Part shown: positions 33,745-42,794 of the stretch, piece after piece | Position numbering within the stretch: the first letter of the stretch is position 1 | How the letters are laid out: every line of letters starts with the position of its first letter | Origin: Candidatus Babeliales bacterium | Lineage (GTDB): Bacteria > Babelota > Babeliae > Babelales > Chromulinivoraceae | NCBI GenBank assembly: GCA_017992075.1 | Contig: JAGOPI010000003.1 | Location: 1-50,036, forward strand | Direction of reading: 5' to 3' | Length of the DNA stretch: 50,036 bases | Notes under the pieces: model-generated | Told to the model about the DNA's origin: nothing | The model's input: only the letters and a program-made list of their open reading frames with translations | Database searches by the model: none | Made by a program: the position numbers and the translations under genes

Positions 33745-34965
33745 TTAAAAATTATAGGCACATTCAATAATTAGTTGGCCTAGTAACTCTGAAGTTTTAA
33801 ATACTGATACGCCCCAAGCGGGTAAAATATACATACATTTAATGTTTGGCATGATAGCACAATCTTGCATTGAAAGATCAATTTCTCCAGAAAAAACAAA
33901 ATTGAAAGTTTCCCAGGGTTTATGTATTGGATAGGTATTAATGATTGAATTTGAAAATCTTGTAGAATCTGATGTTTTGTAACATGTTGCAAATTGTTTT
34001 GCATAGGACATACCAAATAAAAAAGTTAATCGAGGTAGTATTTGTTCTGCTTCAACATATGCATTAAAATATAAAAATGGATGATGTTGTACTTGAACGA
34101 GTCCTGACTGATCAATAAGTATAGCATTGTTGGTAGTAGTTGTGTTGAGTGGAATAATTTGATCGTTTTTTATGTAGGTAATTGCCAAGCCAGTTGCTCC
34201 AAAATTGAGCCAATCATATAAACCAACTGCAATGTTGAGCATAACTGGAATTCCTAAATTAACATTTTGATTGAGCGGTAATGCAGAAAGTTTTGAGCAT
34301 TTTGTATTTAGTGGTATCTCGGGAATGCAAAATCCAGCTTGTGCTGAAATATCAACAAAATCTACATAATCAAAATGTTGCAAACTCGTTGTGTATCCAA
34401 AAGTGAAAATCGAAGGCCCAACACTATTTTTGATGATGCCGGTGTTGCAATTATCTGGTGTTAAAAGTTGCGTTAAATCTTGTAAATAAGTTTGCAGTCC
34501 ATCAATAGCATCAATTTCTGTTTGTGTTAAAAATTGGCAATTGTTGCGCAGAGGTTGAATCGTTAAATTTTTTAAAGAATCGATAGAGTAGGTTGTCTGT
34601 GCAGTGGCAAAAAAATGTGAACCGAAATTTTGTGCAACAGCAAAATTATATTGTAACGTTGACATTTCACCTGACATGATTGCTGTACCAAAAGATTGTG
34701 AATCATGGTAAGGCAACGTTTTATTTATAAATCTTTTAAGTAGGTTGGTTGGTCCGTTAAAATTAAGAAGTTCGACCGTATCACCGTTGTCATTGAATGA
34801 ATTTCTTGCAACTTGATGTGCAACGTTAAATTCCCAAGAATTTAAATTTTTTCGAGCAAAGCGAGGCTGTGGAAATGAATTCGGTTGATGCCGAAAGGTT
34901 GTATTCATCGCTTGCAGTGAAGTTGAAAAAATTAAAAACAAAAATATTAATTTATAATTCATCAT
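33745..34965 (-). CDS. outer-membrane beta-barrel-like protein
   Basis: A 406-residue protein with signal peptide (MNYKLIFLFLIFSTSLQA) and alternating hydrophobic/polar strands throughout. Examples are NFAVAQNFGSHFFATAQTTY, GPSIFTFGYTTSLQHF and VMLNIAVGLYDWLNFGATGL. It ends in ...LIIECAYNF, with a terminal Phe as needed for recognition by the BAM machinery. This is consistent with a barrel in the outer membrane, possibly a porin or surface protein. No specific family can be named. Two early ATGs are adjacent, and either may be used. Confidence 0.6.
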   Translation of the reverse strand: MMNYKLIFLFLIFSTSLQAMNTTFRHQPNSFPQPRFARKNLNSWEFNVAHQVARNSFNDNGDTVELLNFNGPTNLLKRFINKTLPYHDSQSFGTAIMSGEMSTLQYNFAVAQNFGSHFFATAQTTYSIDSLKNLTIQPLRNNCQFLTQTEIDAIDGLQTYLQDLTQLLTPDNCNTGIIKNSVGPSIFTFGYTTSLQHFDYVDFVDISAQAGFCIPEIPLNTKCSKLSALPLNQNVNLGIPVMLNIAVGLYDWLNFGATGLAITYIKNDQIIPLNTTTTNNAILIDQSGLVQVQHHPFLYFNAYVEAEQILPRLTFLFGMSYAKQFATCYKTSDSTRFSNSIINTYPIHKPWETFNFVFSGEIDLSMQDCAIMPNIKCMYILPAWGVSVFKTSELLGQLIIECAYNF

Positions 34966-35072
34966 TTGAGTATCATACCATGAAACATTGATAAAGTCTT
35001 TTGCTCCTGCATTTTTTCTGTTACATTTACAAGGTATAACACAAGAATTTAAAAAATTACAAAGGTATTTTT

Positions 35073-35591
35073 ATGAATTTAGATCAAAATCATCAAGATC
35101 AGGATGATGCGCAATTACATCAAAATGAACAAAATAAAAATGAAAATAATTCAGAGTCGCATGATCAAGCTTTAAAATGTATGGCAGAGCTTTCAATGTG
35201 GCAGGATCAGTGTAAACGAATCTCTGCAGAATTTGAAAATTTTAAACGTCGTGTGGATAAAGATAAAGCTCGTTGGTCAGAAATGGCAAAAGAATCAGTT
35301 TTGCTTGATCTTTTACCATTTGTTGATACATTTGATGCAGCATTACAGCAAAAAAATGGTACTGACTTAACTGGAATTGAAATGATGTATCAAACACTTT
35401 TAAAATTATTGCATAAACATGAAGTCAGTATGATGCAACAAACAAAAGATTTTGATCCAGAATTTCATGAAGCGGTGATGCAAGTACAATCTGAAAAATA
35501 TGCATCAGGTGAAGTTGTAGAAATTTTATCAAAAGGTTTTATGATCAAAGATCGCGTACTTCGTCCTGCAAAAGTTTCAGTTGCTGTTTAA
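35073..35591 (+). CDS. grpE: nucleotide exchange factor GrpE
   Basis: The co-chaperone releasing ADP from DnaK. The 172-residue protein has an acidic, Gln/Asn-rich N-terminus, the long helix with RISAEFENFKRRVDKDKARW, then LLDLLPFVDTFDAAL and the C-terminal beta domain with DFDPEFHEAVMQVQ and VLRPAKVSV. Length is normal. AAAGGTATTTTT precedes the ATG. No CIRCE operator is visible upstream. dnaK and dnaJ are not adjacent. Confidence 0.93.
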   Translation: MNLDQNHQDQDDAQLHQNEQNKNENNSESHDQALKCMAELSMWQDQCKRISAEFENFKRRVDKDKARWSEMAKESVLLDLLPFVDTFDAALQQKNGTDLTGIEMMYQTLLKLLHKHEVSMMQQTKDFDPEFHEAVMQVQSEKYASGEVVEILSKGFMIKDRVLRPAKVSVAV

Positions 35592-35625
35592 ATATATTTT
35601 TATAAACATTTTTTTAGGGATTTTC

Positions 35626-36072
35626 ATGAATAAACGTTTCATATTTTCAATATTTTTTCTGGGTTTGATGGTTGGTAGTTTTGAATGTAGTGAAAATAAT
35701 ATACATTCTCCGCGTTCTAAAATTGCTTTCGACGCTACTGTTACAATTACAAATTCAATTATTGCTGGTTGGTTAGTTAAATCTGTTTGGAATGGTGAAA
35801 TTCATGGATCTATTCCAGATTTAGTTTGTACAAGTTTACCAGTGCTTTTGTTAACTAAATCATCAGAAGATCAAAATATTTTTTCTGCTTTCTTGGCAGG
35901 AGTAAATTTAGCAAGAATTTCATATAATCTATTCAAACGTCAAAAAACATTTACAGAAGCTGAATCTCAAACAAAAACAGATTTCGTTATCTCTCCATGG
36001 CATTCAAGCGATGTGCGAAAATATACATTACCTATAGAGCCGATGTTTCATCCAAAAACAAAAAAAGAATAA
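35626..36072 (+). CDS. small exported or membrane protein, unknown
   Basis: The start is placed at 35626 (MNKRFIFSIFFLGLMVGSFE) because TAGGGATTTTC lies directly before it; a longer frame overlaps the end of grpE. The 148-residue product has a signal segment and then two weakly hydrophobic stretches (ATVTITNSIIAGWLVKSVW; LVCTSLPVLLL). It could be a small membrane protein. The tail is polar. No family was recognised. It follows grpE by 34 bp and ends at a strong terminator. Confidence 0.6.
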   Translation: MNKRFIFSIFFLGLMVGSFECSENNIHSPRSKIAFDATVTITNSIIAGWLVKSVWNGEIHGSIPDLVCTSLPVLLLTKSSEDQNIFSAFLAGVNLARISYNLFKRQKTFTEAESQTKTDFVISPWHSSDVRKYTLPIEPMFHPKTKKE

Positions 36073-36090
36073 GAATTTAAATTGATTTTT

Positions 36091-36126
36091 AAAAGAAATC
36101 CCGCAAATTATTGCGGGATTTCTTTT
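36091..36126. terminator. bidirectional terminator
   Basis: A perfect 16-bp stem (36091-36106 with 36111-36126) with a 4-nt ATTA loop, centred on CCCGCAA/TTGCGGG, has A/T flanks. It serves both convergent genes; the stop of the minus-strand gene is at 36125. Confidence 0.9.
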
Positions 36127-37225
36127 ATTTTATCATTGCAAGTCCAACTTCAATCATAATTAACGTTATAATTAAAATTGAAATTAAATCTTCTCTATTT
36201 GCATCAACTTTATTTTGATACACGTAACGAATTTCTTTGATAATGTTTAATTTTTTATCAATCGATTTTTGCCAGCTGCGAAGATCAAGTTGTTTAATAA
36301 TTAAATTATAAATTTCTGAAAAATAGGTTTCACCACCAAGTTTAATGCTACTTTCTAAGCGCTCAGTGATCACTGAAATATCAACTTTTAATTTGTTTAA
36401 ATCACCAATTGGATCAAAATAACGTGATCCGATAAATGGCATGTAAGAAAGAAGCGGTAAACTTTGTGTTTTTCGTTCGTACAGTGTTGCGAGTTGTTTA
36501 TCTAAAAGTTTATCAAAATAATGAAGTTCAAGTTGTTGAATGTTTCCAAGTTCAAAAAAATCGAGCAGTTCTTTGTATTGCGGATCATAAATGAATGCAG
36601 CTTGATTATCGACGATAATTAAATCTTTTTTAAAATATCCAATTGAGGATGCAACGATAATCTCTTTTTGAAAATCTGAAAGAGATTCGGTTTCAAAGCG
36701 TAAAAGTGTTGCAATGTCATGACCGTACTGATTTTTAATGTCTGCACCGGTAATGTTTTTATTAATGTTGAGTTGAATAACGGTGTAGGTTGATTTTAAA
36801 TGATAAAAATTTGGTTTGACGATAAACGGTTTAATTGTTTTATAGATTGCGTAAGCGTCGTTGATAGCCTGTTTTTGATATCTTTCATCAAGTTTGGTCA
36901 ATGTTGTGCGTAAATCAGGCAGCGTATCTTGAATTGGAATTTTGTAGGTCAATGAAACTGCACCAAATTGGTGAATTTTGCTGCTTACACATTTTGAAGC
37001 TTCTGATACGTTTGGAATTTCGATTTCGAGCGGCAAATGATAATGTTTAAAAAATTTTGAAACGTGTACATGTTCTGTGCGAACATCTTTAAATTGTTTA
37101 ATGCCTTTAAAATCGATATCAAATCCAATATCAAACGCACTAAAAATGTATAAATTTCCTGAAAATACAGGATGCTCTGAATTTGAAACTGCGGGTAAAT
37201 TGTTGTGATGTGTGTCGTTTTTCAT
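36125..37225 (-). CDS. RMD1/YagE family (DUF155) membrane protein
   Basis: A 366-residue protein whose central part matches the DUF155/RMD1 pattern: SIGYFKKDLIIVDNQAAFIY at about 200, followed by helices with ERLESSIKL and EIRYVYQNKVDANREDLISI. A C-terminal membrane segment (ILIITLIMIEVGLAMIK) ends the protein. Family members are found in bacteria and in mitochondria of fungi, where they are linked to membrane organisation; no biochemical activity is known to me. No signal peptide. The N-terminal domain with FGAVSLTYKIPI is also typical. Confidence 0.65.
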   Translation of the reverse strand: MKNDTHHNNLPAVSNSEHPVFSGNLYIFSAFDIGFDIDFKGIKQFKDVRTEHVHVSKFFKHYHLPLEIEIPNVSEASKCVSSKIHQFGAVSLTYKIPIQDTLPDLRTTLTKLDERYQKQAINDAYAIYKTIKPFIVKPNFYHLKSTYTVIQLNINKNITGADIKNQYGHDIATLLRFETESLSDFQKEIIVASSIGYFKKDLIIVDNQAAFIYDPQYKELLDFFELGNIQQLELHYFDKLLDKQLATLYERKTQSLPLLSYMPFIGSRYFDPIGDLNKLKVDISVITERLESSIKLGGETYFSEIYNLIIKQLDLRSWQKSIDKKLNIIKEIRYVYQNKVDANREDLISILIITLIMIEVGLAMIK

Positions 37226-37368
37226 AACACAAAATTCCTTATTTTCATTTGAATCTACTCAGGTAACAGAAAAAAATCAACTAATCTGATCTCTTGCAAA
37301 AGTAAAACTCAATGCTGTATTTTAAAATAAAGACTCAAATATTTGAAATTTTTTTAAGGATTATAAAA

Positions 37369-38805
37369 ATGAAAAAATTTTTAATAATTTTAACATTAAG
37401 TTTTTCATTTCAACCAATTTTTGCTAGCGATGGAGTTGGTTTTTTAGAAGTTTCTGATAAACCCTCAGAAGTATTATTGCCAAAAGAATCATTGACTGAT
37501 TATTTCAAACGACATGCAAAAAAATATAGCAAATCTGTTGTTGAAGGTGTAAAAACTGCGTGGAATGCGACAAATCAAGGTTTTGAAAGTATACATCCAG
37601 ATTTATCTGAAGAAGAAGAAAATGTATCAAGTCCTTTGAAAATAGCTATCTCCAGTCATCATTTAGGATTTCGTGAACCATCTGTAGCGAAAGAAAGTGC
37701 CCCATCTGATTTTGCGCATGCTGAAGCATTGAATGAACATTCTGATGAACCATTATCTGCTGAGCATTTAGCAAGTGAGCATTCAGCAAAAACAATGACT
37801 GAGAAACCATTTGAAAAAGATTTAAAAAAGTCAGAAGCAAAAAATAATGAAGAACAAATTAAAAAATCAAAATCTTTGGTAAAATTTTTTGAAAATTTAT
37901 TTGATTTTTCACCTGAGCTAGAGCCTGAAGAAGGTGATTGGGATTATAAACCTGTTTCTGCAGAAGAATTGGCAAGACTTCCTGATGATCATGCAGCGTT
38001 AAGAATTAAACCGTGTGCATTAACTCCAGAATCTCATGCAAAAATTGCAAAAATTGATGCATGGCTTAAATCTTGGAGCTTTTTGCCTATTAAAACAACG
38101 ATGAGGCTTATATTTCCAATTGATAAATTTGAATCATTGATATCAGAGTTAAATAGTTCAGGAACAATTCCTGCAGATGTTGGTGAGCGAATTGAAGAGA
38201 TTACTAAAAATATTCGCTTGCTTCCTGATGTAATGAAGCGTGTTACCAATGCAGCTGCTATGACCAGAGTTTTATCCAAAGAAGAAGCATTAATATATGC
38301 CGGTGATGTATTGCCAGAATTAAGTCGATTGGTGCATGTAGCAGAGGATGCTAAAATAGCAAAACAAATATGGGACCAGTATCCAGATGATCCAAGAAAA
38401 GCTTTACGAGAGATTCATGAATTAGAGTTAGAAACGCTGAAAAGTTTACCTATTGAAAAAATATTGAAAGCTGTTGATGGTGCAGAAAAGGGTAAAGTAA
38501 AAGCTGTTGAGAAAACTAAAAAAATTAGTGGAATTATAACTTCTGTTGCAATTATGTTATTTGCTATGACTTTAGGTTCGTTAGTGCTATCTATCATCGA
38601 AGGTGTTACGGATAACAAAGCCATTAAAAAAGTTATGGAAGCTTTAATGATTATTGATATTGCTGCAATTATTAGTGGTATTGGATATGGAACTATTCGA
38701 TTAGGTCAAGCTTTAAATAAAAAATCAGCAAAGGATACGGATTCAATTGATGAAGTTCCAGTGGCACCTATAATGCCAGAAGATGAAGATTTTGCAGTGA
38801 TTTAA
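37369..38805 (+). CDS. exported membrane-associated protein, unknown
   Basis: The start is set at 37369 (MKKFLIILTLSFSFQPIFAS, signal peptide) with AAGGATTATAAAA before it; the frame stays open to 37312. The 478-residue protein has a charged N-terminal half (Ser/Glu/Lys-rich) and a helical domain at about 220-380. Two hydrophobic segments near the end (IITSVAIMLFAMTLGSLVLS; IIDIAAIISGIGYGTIRLG) probably insert in a membrane as a hairpin. No family was recognised. It is followed 54 bp later by another exported gene. Confidence 0.65.
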   Translation: MKKFLIILTLSFSFQPIFASDGVGFLEVSDKPSEVLLPKESLTDYFKRHAKKYSKSVVEGVKTAWNATNQGFESIHPDLSEEEENVSSPLKIAISSHHLGFREPSVAKESAPSDFAHAEALNEHSDEPLSAEHLASEHSAKTMTEKPFEKDLKKSEAKNNEEQIKKSKSLVKFFENLFDFSPELEPEEGDWDYKPVSAEELARLPDDHAALRIKPCALTPESHAKIAKIDAWLKSWSFLPIKTTMRLIFPIDKFESLISELNSSGTIPADVGERIEEITKNIRLLPDVMKRVTNAAAMTRVLSKEEALIYAGDVLPELSRLVHVAEDAKIAKQIWDQYPDDPRKALREIHELELETLKSLPIEKILKAVDGAEKGKVKAVEKTKKISGIITSVAIMLFAMTLGSLVLSIIEGVTDNKAIKKVMEALMIIDIAAIISGIGYGTIRLGQALNKKSAKDTDSIDEVPVAPIMPEDEDFAVI

Positions 38806-38859
38806 CCAAAATTTTATAGCGTAATAATTGTATGTGAGATGATATGAATGGGGGGGCGT

Positions 38860-39510
38860 ATGAAAAAAAGTCAGAACTTTTTGCGAAGTTTTATGTATGG
38901 TTTATTTTTTTATGCCTCATTGCATGCATCACAAGGAAATTTTACAGTATTATCACATAAGCCATCTTTAAAAATATCTGTTCGTAGTAAATTTTTTTTA
39001 AAAGATTTGGTGCTGTTGCAGCAAAATTATCTCAATCAATATCAACATTGCATTTCAGAAAAAATGCCTCAATGTCTGCAGATTGTGCAATTGATGCTAG
39101 AATTGAATCAAGAAATTTTGCAATCTCAAGAAATTTCTTCATCGGTGCAATCAAGGCTTTTTTCAATCGTAAATTTGGCTCGACAAACATTATTTGAACA
39201 ACAAGCGCCTACATTTTGTGATTTGCGTGATCAAGTGTTTAAATTGTGGTGGAATTTTTTAGAACGATCACTTGATCATGTGCAGGTGCAGGGGTATCAG
39301 CAAGATTTTGTATGGTTGTGCTCACAGGTTGGACAATTAGCCTATGCTTATAAATTTAGTACTGACATAAATCAATTTAAAAAAACAACCATTCATTGTG
39401 TGACTATGTGCCAAGATTTAATGCATAAATTTAATGGCTTATTTGTCAACGATTATGATTTGTTAGTTTTAGGTAATGTTGCTGTCGTGCTTTTGGCAAT
39501 GCGGTGTTAG
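38860..39510 (+). CDS. exported protein, unknown
   Basis: The start is placed at the ATG at 38860, which follows a run of seven G by 3 nt; an upstream in-frame ATG at 38848 lies before that run. The 216-residue protein has a signal segment (FLRSFMYGLFFYASLHASQG) and a helical body with several Cys (CISEKMPQCLQIVQLML, FCDLRDQVF). No domain was recognised. Convergent with lepA. Confidence 0.6.
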   Translation: MKKSQNFLRSFMYGLFFYASLHASQGNFTVLSHKPSLKISVRSKFFLKDLVLLQQNYLNQYQHCISEKMPQCLQIVQLMLELNQEILQSQEISSSVQSRLFSIVNLARQTLFEQQAPTFCDLRDQVFKLWWNFLERSLDHVQVQGYQQDFVWLCSQVGQLAYAYKFSTDINQFKKTTIHCVTMCQDLMHKFNGLFVNDYDLLVLGNVAVVLLAMRC

Positions 39511-39574
39511 TGGATGTATGTTTTTGAAAAGTTTGCATGAAAAATTTTCCATGTTGATTTTTAAAAAATTTTTT

Positions 39575-41392
39575 TTATCGTTTTAAAATAGTTAAAAACG
39601 CTTCAGATGGAACTGAGACAGATCCAACCTGTTTCATACGTTTTTTACCTTCTTTTTGTTTTTCTAAAAGTTTACGTTTACGCGTAATGTCGCCACCATA
39701 GCATTTTGCAGTTACGTTTTTACGTAGAGCCGCAACACGTTCACGTGCTAAAATTTTTGCACCAATGCCAGCTTGAATGATCACTTCAAACATTTGACGT
39801 GGAATAACTTTTGAAAGTTTTTCACATAAATCGCGGCCGATGCGCTCAGCTTTGCTGCGATGAACAATGACGGCAAGTGCATCAACAGGATCTCCGTTGA
39901 GCAAAATATCCATTTTCACTAAATCTGATGGTTCATAACCAGCAGGTTCATAATCAAAACTTGCGTATCCAGAACTAATTGATTTCAAGGTATCATAAAA
40001 ATCGGTTGCAACTTCGTTGAGTGGTAATAAATAATTTAAAACAACACGATCTTCATCCAGGTAGGACATATCTTTTTGAATTCCACGTTTTTCTTGGCAT
40101 AGCGCCAAGACGTTTCCAAGGTATTGCTTTGGAACAATGATCGTTCCTGAAAGCATCGGTTCTAAAATATTTTCAATTCTGCTTGGATCTGGAAAGTCAG
40201 ATGGATTTTCAATTGAAATTTTGCCAGCACCATGTTTCAGTTCAATTTGATACATCACGCTTGGTGCCGTTGCAATGATGTCGAGTTCATATTCTTGTTC
40301 AAGTCGCTGTTTAAACACATCCATATGCAATAAACCTAAAAAACCACAACGATAGCCAAGGCCTAATGCTGCAGAAGTTTTTTTCTCAACGTGCACACTA
40401 GCATCGTTCAAGGTTAATTTTTCAATCGCATCAGCGAGTAATTCAAATTCAGAGGTATCAACGGGAAAGATCCCTGCAAACACCATGGACTTTGCGGGTT
40501 TAAATCCAGGGAAGGGAACTATGCTTGTTTTTGGATGTGAAATAGTGTCACCAACGCGCGCTTCTTTGATGGTTTTCATACCGGTGATGATGTAACCTAC
40601 TTGCCCTGCGTACAGTGCATCCATCGGTTTTTGTTCAGGGTACATAAGTCCAAGTTCAAGTATTTCATGACGACAGTTGCTTTGGTGTAAAAATATTTGA
40701 TCACCTCTTTTTAAGATTCCGTCTTTGAGTGCTACCAAACAAACAACGCCGCGATATTCATCGTACCAAGAATCAAAAAGTAATGCTTTTAGAGGTAAAT
40801 CTAAATTTGATTTTGGAGCTGGCATGCGTTCAACGATTGCATCTAAAATGTTGGTAATGCCAATTCCTGTTTTTGCAGAACATAAAACTGCATCATCTTC
40901 ATTAAAATCAAATAATTTGTAAATTTCATTTAAAACTTTTGGAATGTTTGCGTTGGGAAGATCAATTTTGTTAATCACTGGGATGATAGTTAAATCTTGT
41001 TCAAATGCAAGATAAAAATTTGCCATGGTCTGAGCTTGTACGCCTTGTGCTGCGTCAACTAAAAGCAAGGCTCCTTGGCATGCGTATAAAGATCGAGATA
41101 CTTCGTAAGAAAAATCTACGTGACCAGGAGTGTCAATCAAGTTTAAAAGATAAGTTTCACCTTTGTAGGTATGAAACATGGATGCTGTTTGCGCTTTAAC
41201 GGTGATACCGCGTTCTTTTTCAACTTGTAGTTTATCTAAAAATTGTTCATTTTGTCCGGTACGAGTTGAAAGTGTACCTGTGATTTCGAGTAATCTATCT
41301 GCAAGTGTTGATTTGCCATGATCGATGTGCGCGATGATAGAAAAATTCCTGATTTTGTCAGGGGTGAAATTTTTTAATTCTATGTTTTTCAT
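39575..41392 (-). CDS. lepA: elongation factor 4 (LepA)
   Basis: A ribosomal back-translocase/assembly GTPase. It has G1 AHIDHGKSTLADRL, G3 DTPGHVDFSYEVSRSL, G4 NKIDLPNA, then EF-G-like domains and the LepA-specific C-terminal domain (GGDITRKRKLLEKQKEGKKR). The start at 41392 gives the usual length of about 605 residues; ATGs at 41419 and 41470 are possible. None has a clear ribosome binding site. Confidence 0.94.
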   Translation of the reverse strand: MKNIELKNFTPDKIRNFSIIAHIDHGKSTLADRLLEITGTLSTRTGQNEQFLDKLQVEKERGITVKAQTASMFHTYKGETYLLNLIDTPGHVDFSYEVSRSLYACQGALLLVDAAQGVQAQTMANFYLAFEQDLTIIPVINKIDLPNANIPKVLNEIYKLFDFNEDDAVLCSAKTGIGITNILDAIVERMPAPKSNLDLPLKALLFDSWYDEYRGVVCLVALKDGILKRGDQIFLHQSNCRHEILELGLMYPEQKPMDALYAGQVGYIITGMKTIKEARVGDTISHPKTSIVPFPGFKPAKSMVFAGIFPVDTSEFELLADAIEKLTLNDASVHVEKKTSAALGLGYRCGFLGLLHMDVFKQRLEQEYELDIIATAPSVMYQIELKHGAGKISIENPSDFPDPSRIENILEPMLSGTIIVPKQYLGNVLALCQEKRGIQKDMSYLDEDRVVLNYLLPLNEVATDFYDTLKSISSGYASFDYEPAGYEPSDLVKMDILLNGDPVDALAVIVHRSKAERIGRDLCEKLSKVIPRQMFEVIIQAGIGAKILARERVAALRKNVTAKCYGGDITRKRKLLEKQKEGKKRMKQVGSVSVPSEAFLTILKR

Positions 41393-41535
41393 GTTGTTAG
41401 TGTATGCGATCGGCTGCATTTTGTAAATATGAATGCGTAAATCAATTTTTTTTGATAAAGTGGGTATCAATTTTAAAATTTTGGGTAAGGAATTTGTTCG
41501 TATGAAAAGATTATTAATGCATTTTTAAATTTTGT

Positions 41536-42558
41536 TCACAGAACCTGTTCACGTTGTTTTTTATTTTCTCTAACTTCTTCAATAAATTTAGGTTTGAAAT
41601 TATTTTTAAATTTATTTGGATATCCAGGATTGAGTAAAATTTCCTCTAAAGCTTCTGGATAGCCATCAAGAAAATCTTCATAATGTTTTTTTAAAGTAAG
41701 GTCAGATAGATTTCTGCTATTAAAAAAATTTTTAATTATTATTTCGTTTGCTAAATTAGAGACATATTTTAAAGTTTTTTTGACGAGATCGGTGTTTTGT
41801 GTCTTAAAAATTCTTGGAATTGTTGTTCCATTTAAAATGAGTAATTGTGCAATTTCAGGATGGTTTACTGTTTCTAGAATAGTTCTACCTGTGTTATCTT
41901 GAGTGTTTACATTAGCGTTTGCGTTAAGCAATGCTTGAACGATTTCTTTATAATTATTGTTTGCAGCACATATCAAAGCCGTTCTACCTGTATTATCTTG
42001 AGCATTTACATTAGCGTTTGCGTTAAGCAATGCTTGAACGATTTCTTTATAATTATTGTTTGCAGCACATATCAAAGCCGTTCTACCTGTATTATCTTGA
42101 GCATTTACATTAGCTTTTGCATTAAGCAATGCTTGAACGATTTCTTTACAATTCATTTCTGCAGCACATATCAAAGCCGTTGCGCCATTTTCATTTTGAA
42201 TGTTTGGATTAGCTTTTGCGTTAAGCAATGCTTGAACGATTTCTTTATAATTCTTTACTGCAGCATACATCAAAGCCGTTGTGCCATTTTTATTTTGAAT
42301 GTTTGGATTAGCTTTTGCGTTAAGCAATTCTTGAACGATTTCTTTATAATTAAGCGTGGCAGCAAAAGTCAGGGCATTGTTTTGCCAAAATTCATCTATG
42401 ATTAAATTTGGATTTGCGCCATTTTTGAGCGCTTGTTGAACAGCTTCAAGATTATTTTTGAAAATAGCGGATTTTAGATCGGAATTGTATTTTTCTATTG
42501 ATGGATATAGGTGGTTATGAAACATAAATATAATGAAAATTAAAAAATATTTGTTCAT
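41536..42558 (-). CDS. exported ankyrin-repeat protein with identical repeats
   Basis: A 340-residue protein with signal peptide MNKYFLIFIIFMFHNHLYPS and about six 33-residue ankyrin units (about 25-230) of consensus NYKEIVQALLNANANVNAQD with NTGRTALICAAN. Two adjacent 99-bp units (41911-42009 and 42010-42108) are identical at the DNA level, and neighbouring units are nearly so, showing recent duplication. A helical unrecognised C-terminal region of about 110 residues follows. The terminal 26 bp around the stop nearly match an intergenic sequence at 101-126. Its repeat structure also opens a long frame on the opposite strand, which is not a gene. Confidence 0.88.
   Translation of the reverse strand: MNKYFLIFIIFMFHNHLYPSIEKYNSDLKSAIFKNNLEAVQQALKNGANPNLIIDEFWQNNALTFAATLNYKEIVQELLNAKANPNIQNKNGTTALMYAAVKNYKEIVQALLNAKANPNIQNENGATALICAAEMNCKEIVQALLNAKANVNAQDNTGRTALICAANNNYKEIVQALLNANANVNAQDNTGRTALICAANNNYKEIVQALLNANANVNTQDNTGRTILETVNHPEIAQLLILNGTTIPRIFKTQNTDLVKKTLKYVSNLANEIIIKNFFNSRNLSDLTLKKHYEDFLDGYPEALEEILLNPGYPNKFKNNFKPKFIEEVRENKKQREQVL
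41911..42108. repeat. two identical 99-bp tandem units
   Basis: 41911-42009 and 42010-42108 are identical. Less perfect units continue on both sides within the ankyrin gene. They encode 33-residue ankyrin repeats. Confidence 0.9.
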
Positions 42559-42650
42559 GAGTTAATCACTTACTTTTAATAATGGCTGATATCTTTAATA
42601 GTCTATTGGATGTTAAATTATGATTATAATATAATTCAATAATTTTGTTA

Positions 42651-42690
42651 AAATACAGCAATTTTGCGTAAAGATTGCTGTATTTTTTTT
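42651..42690 (+). terminator. strong terminator upstream of chitinase gene
   Basis: A perfect 12-bp stem (42651-42662 with 42674-42685, core ACAGCAAT/ATTGCTGT) is followed by T to 42690. It lies between two divergent genes, so it does not end either of them. It may terminate a short RNA (a TATAAT lies at 42625-42630) or attenuate the chitinase transcript. Confidence 0.65.
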
Positions 42691-42794
42691 GACGTCAAAC
42701 AAGAACTTTAACTATTTTGTTGAATTGCTCCTACTCGAACTGTTATTCTGTTAATAAAAGAAATGAGCAAAATTGGTCTGAGTGGGGGGTATTT

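Noticed and set aside
41911-42108. Possible CRISPR or non-coding tandem array
   Set aside because: The repeats are contiguous without spacers and lie in frame within an ankyrin gene; no CRISPR array is seen in the window.
41899-42405. 168-codon open frame opposite the ankyrin gene, itself repetitive
   Set aside because: It is produced by the 99-bp repeats of the minus-strand gene; no start signal or family.
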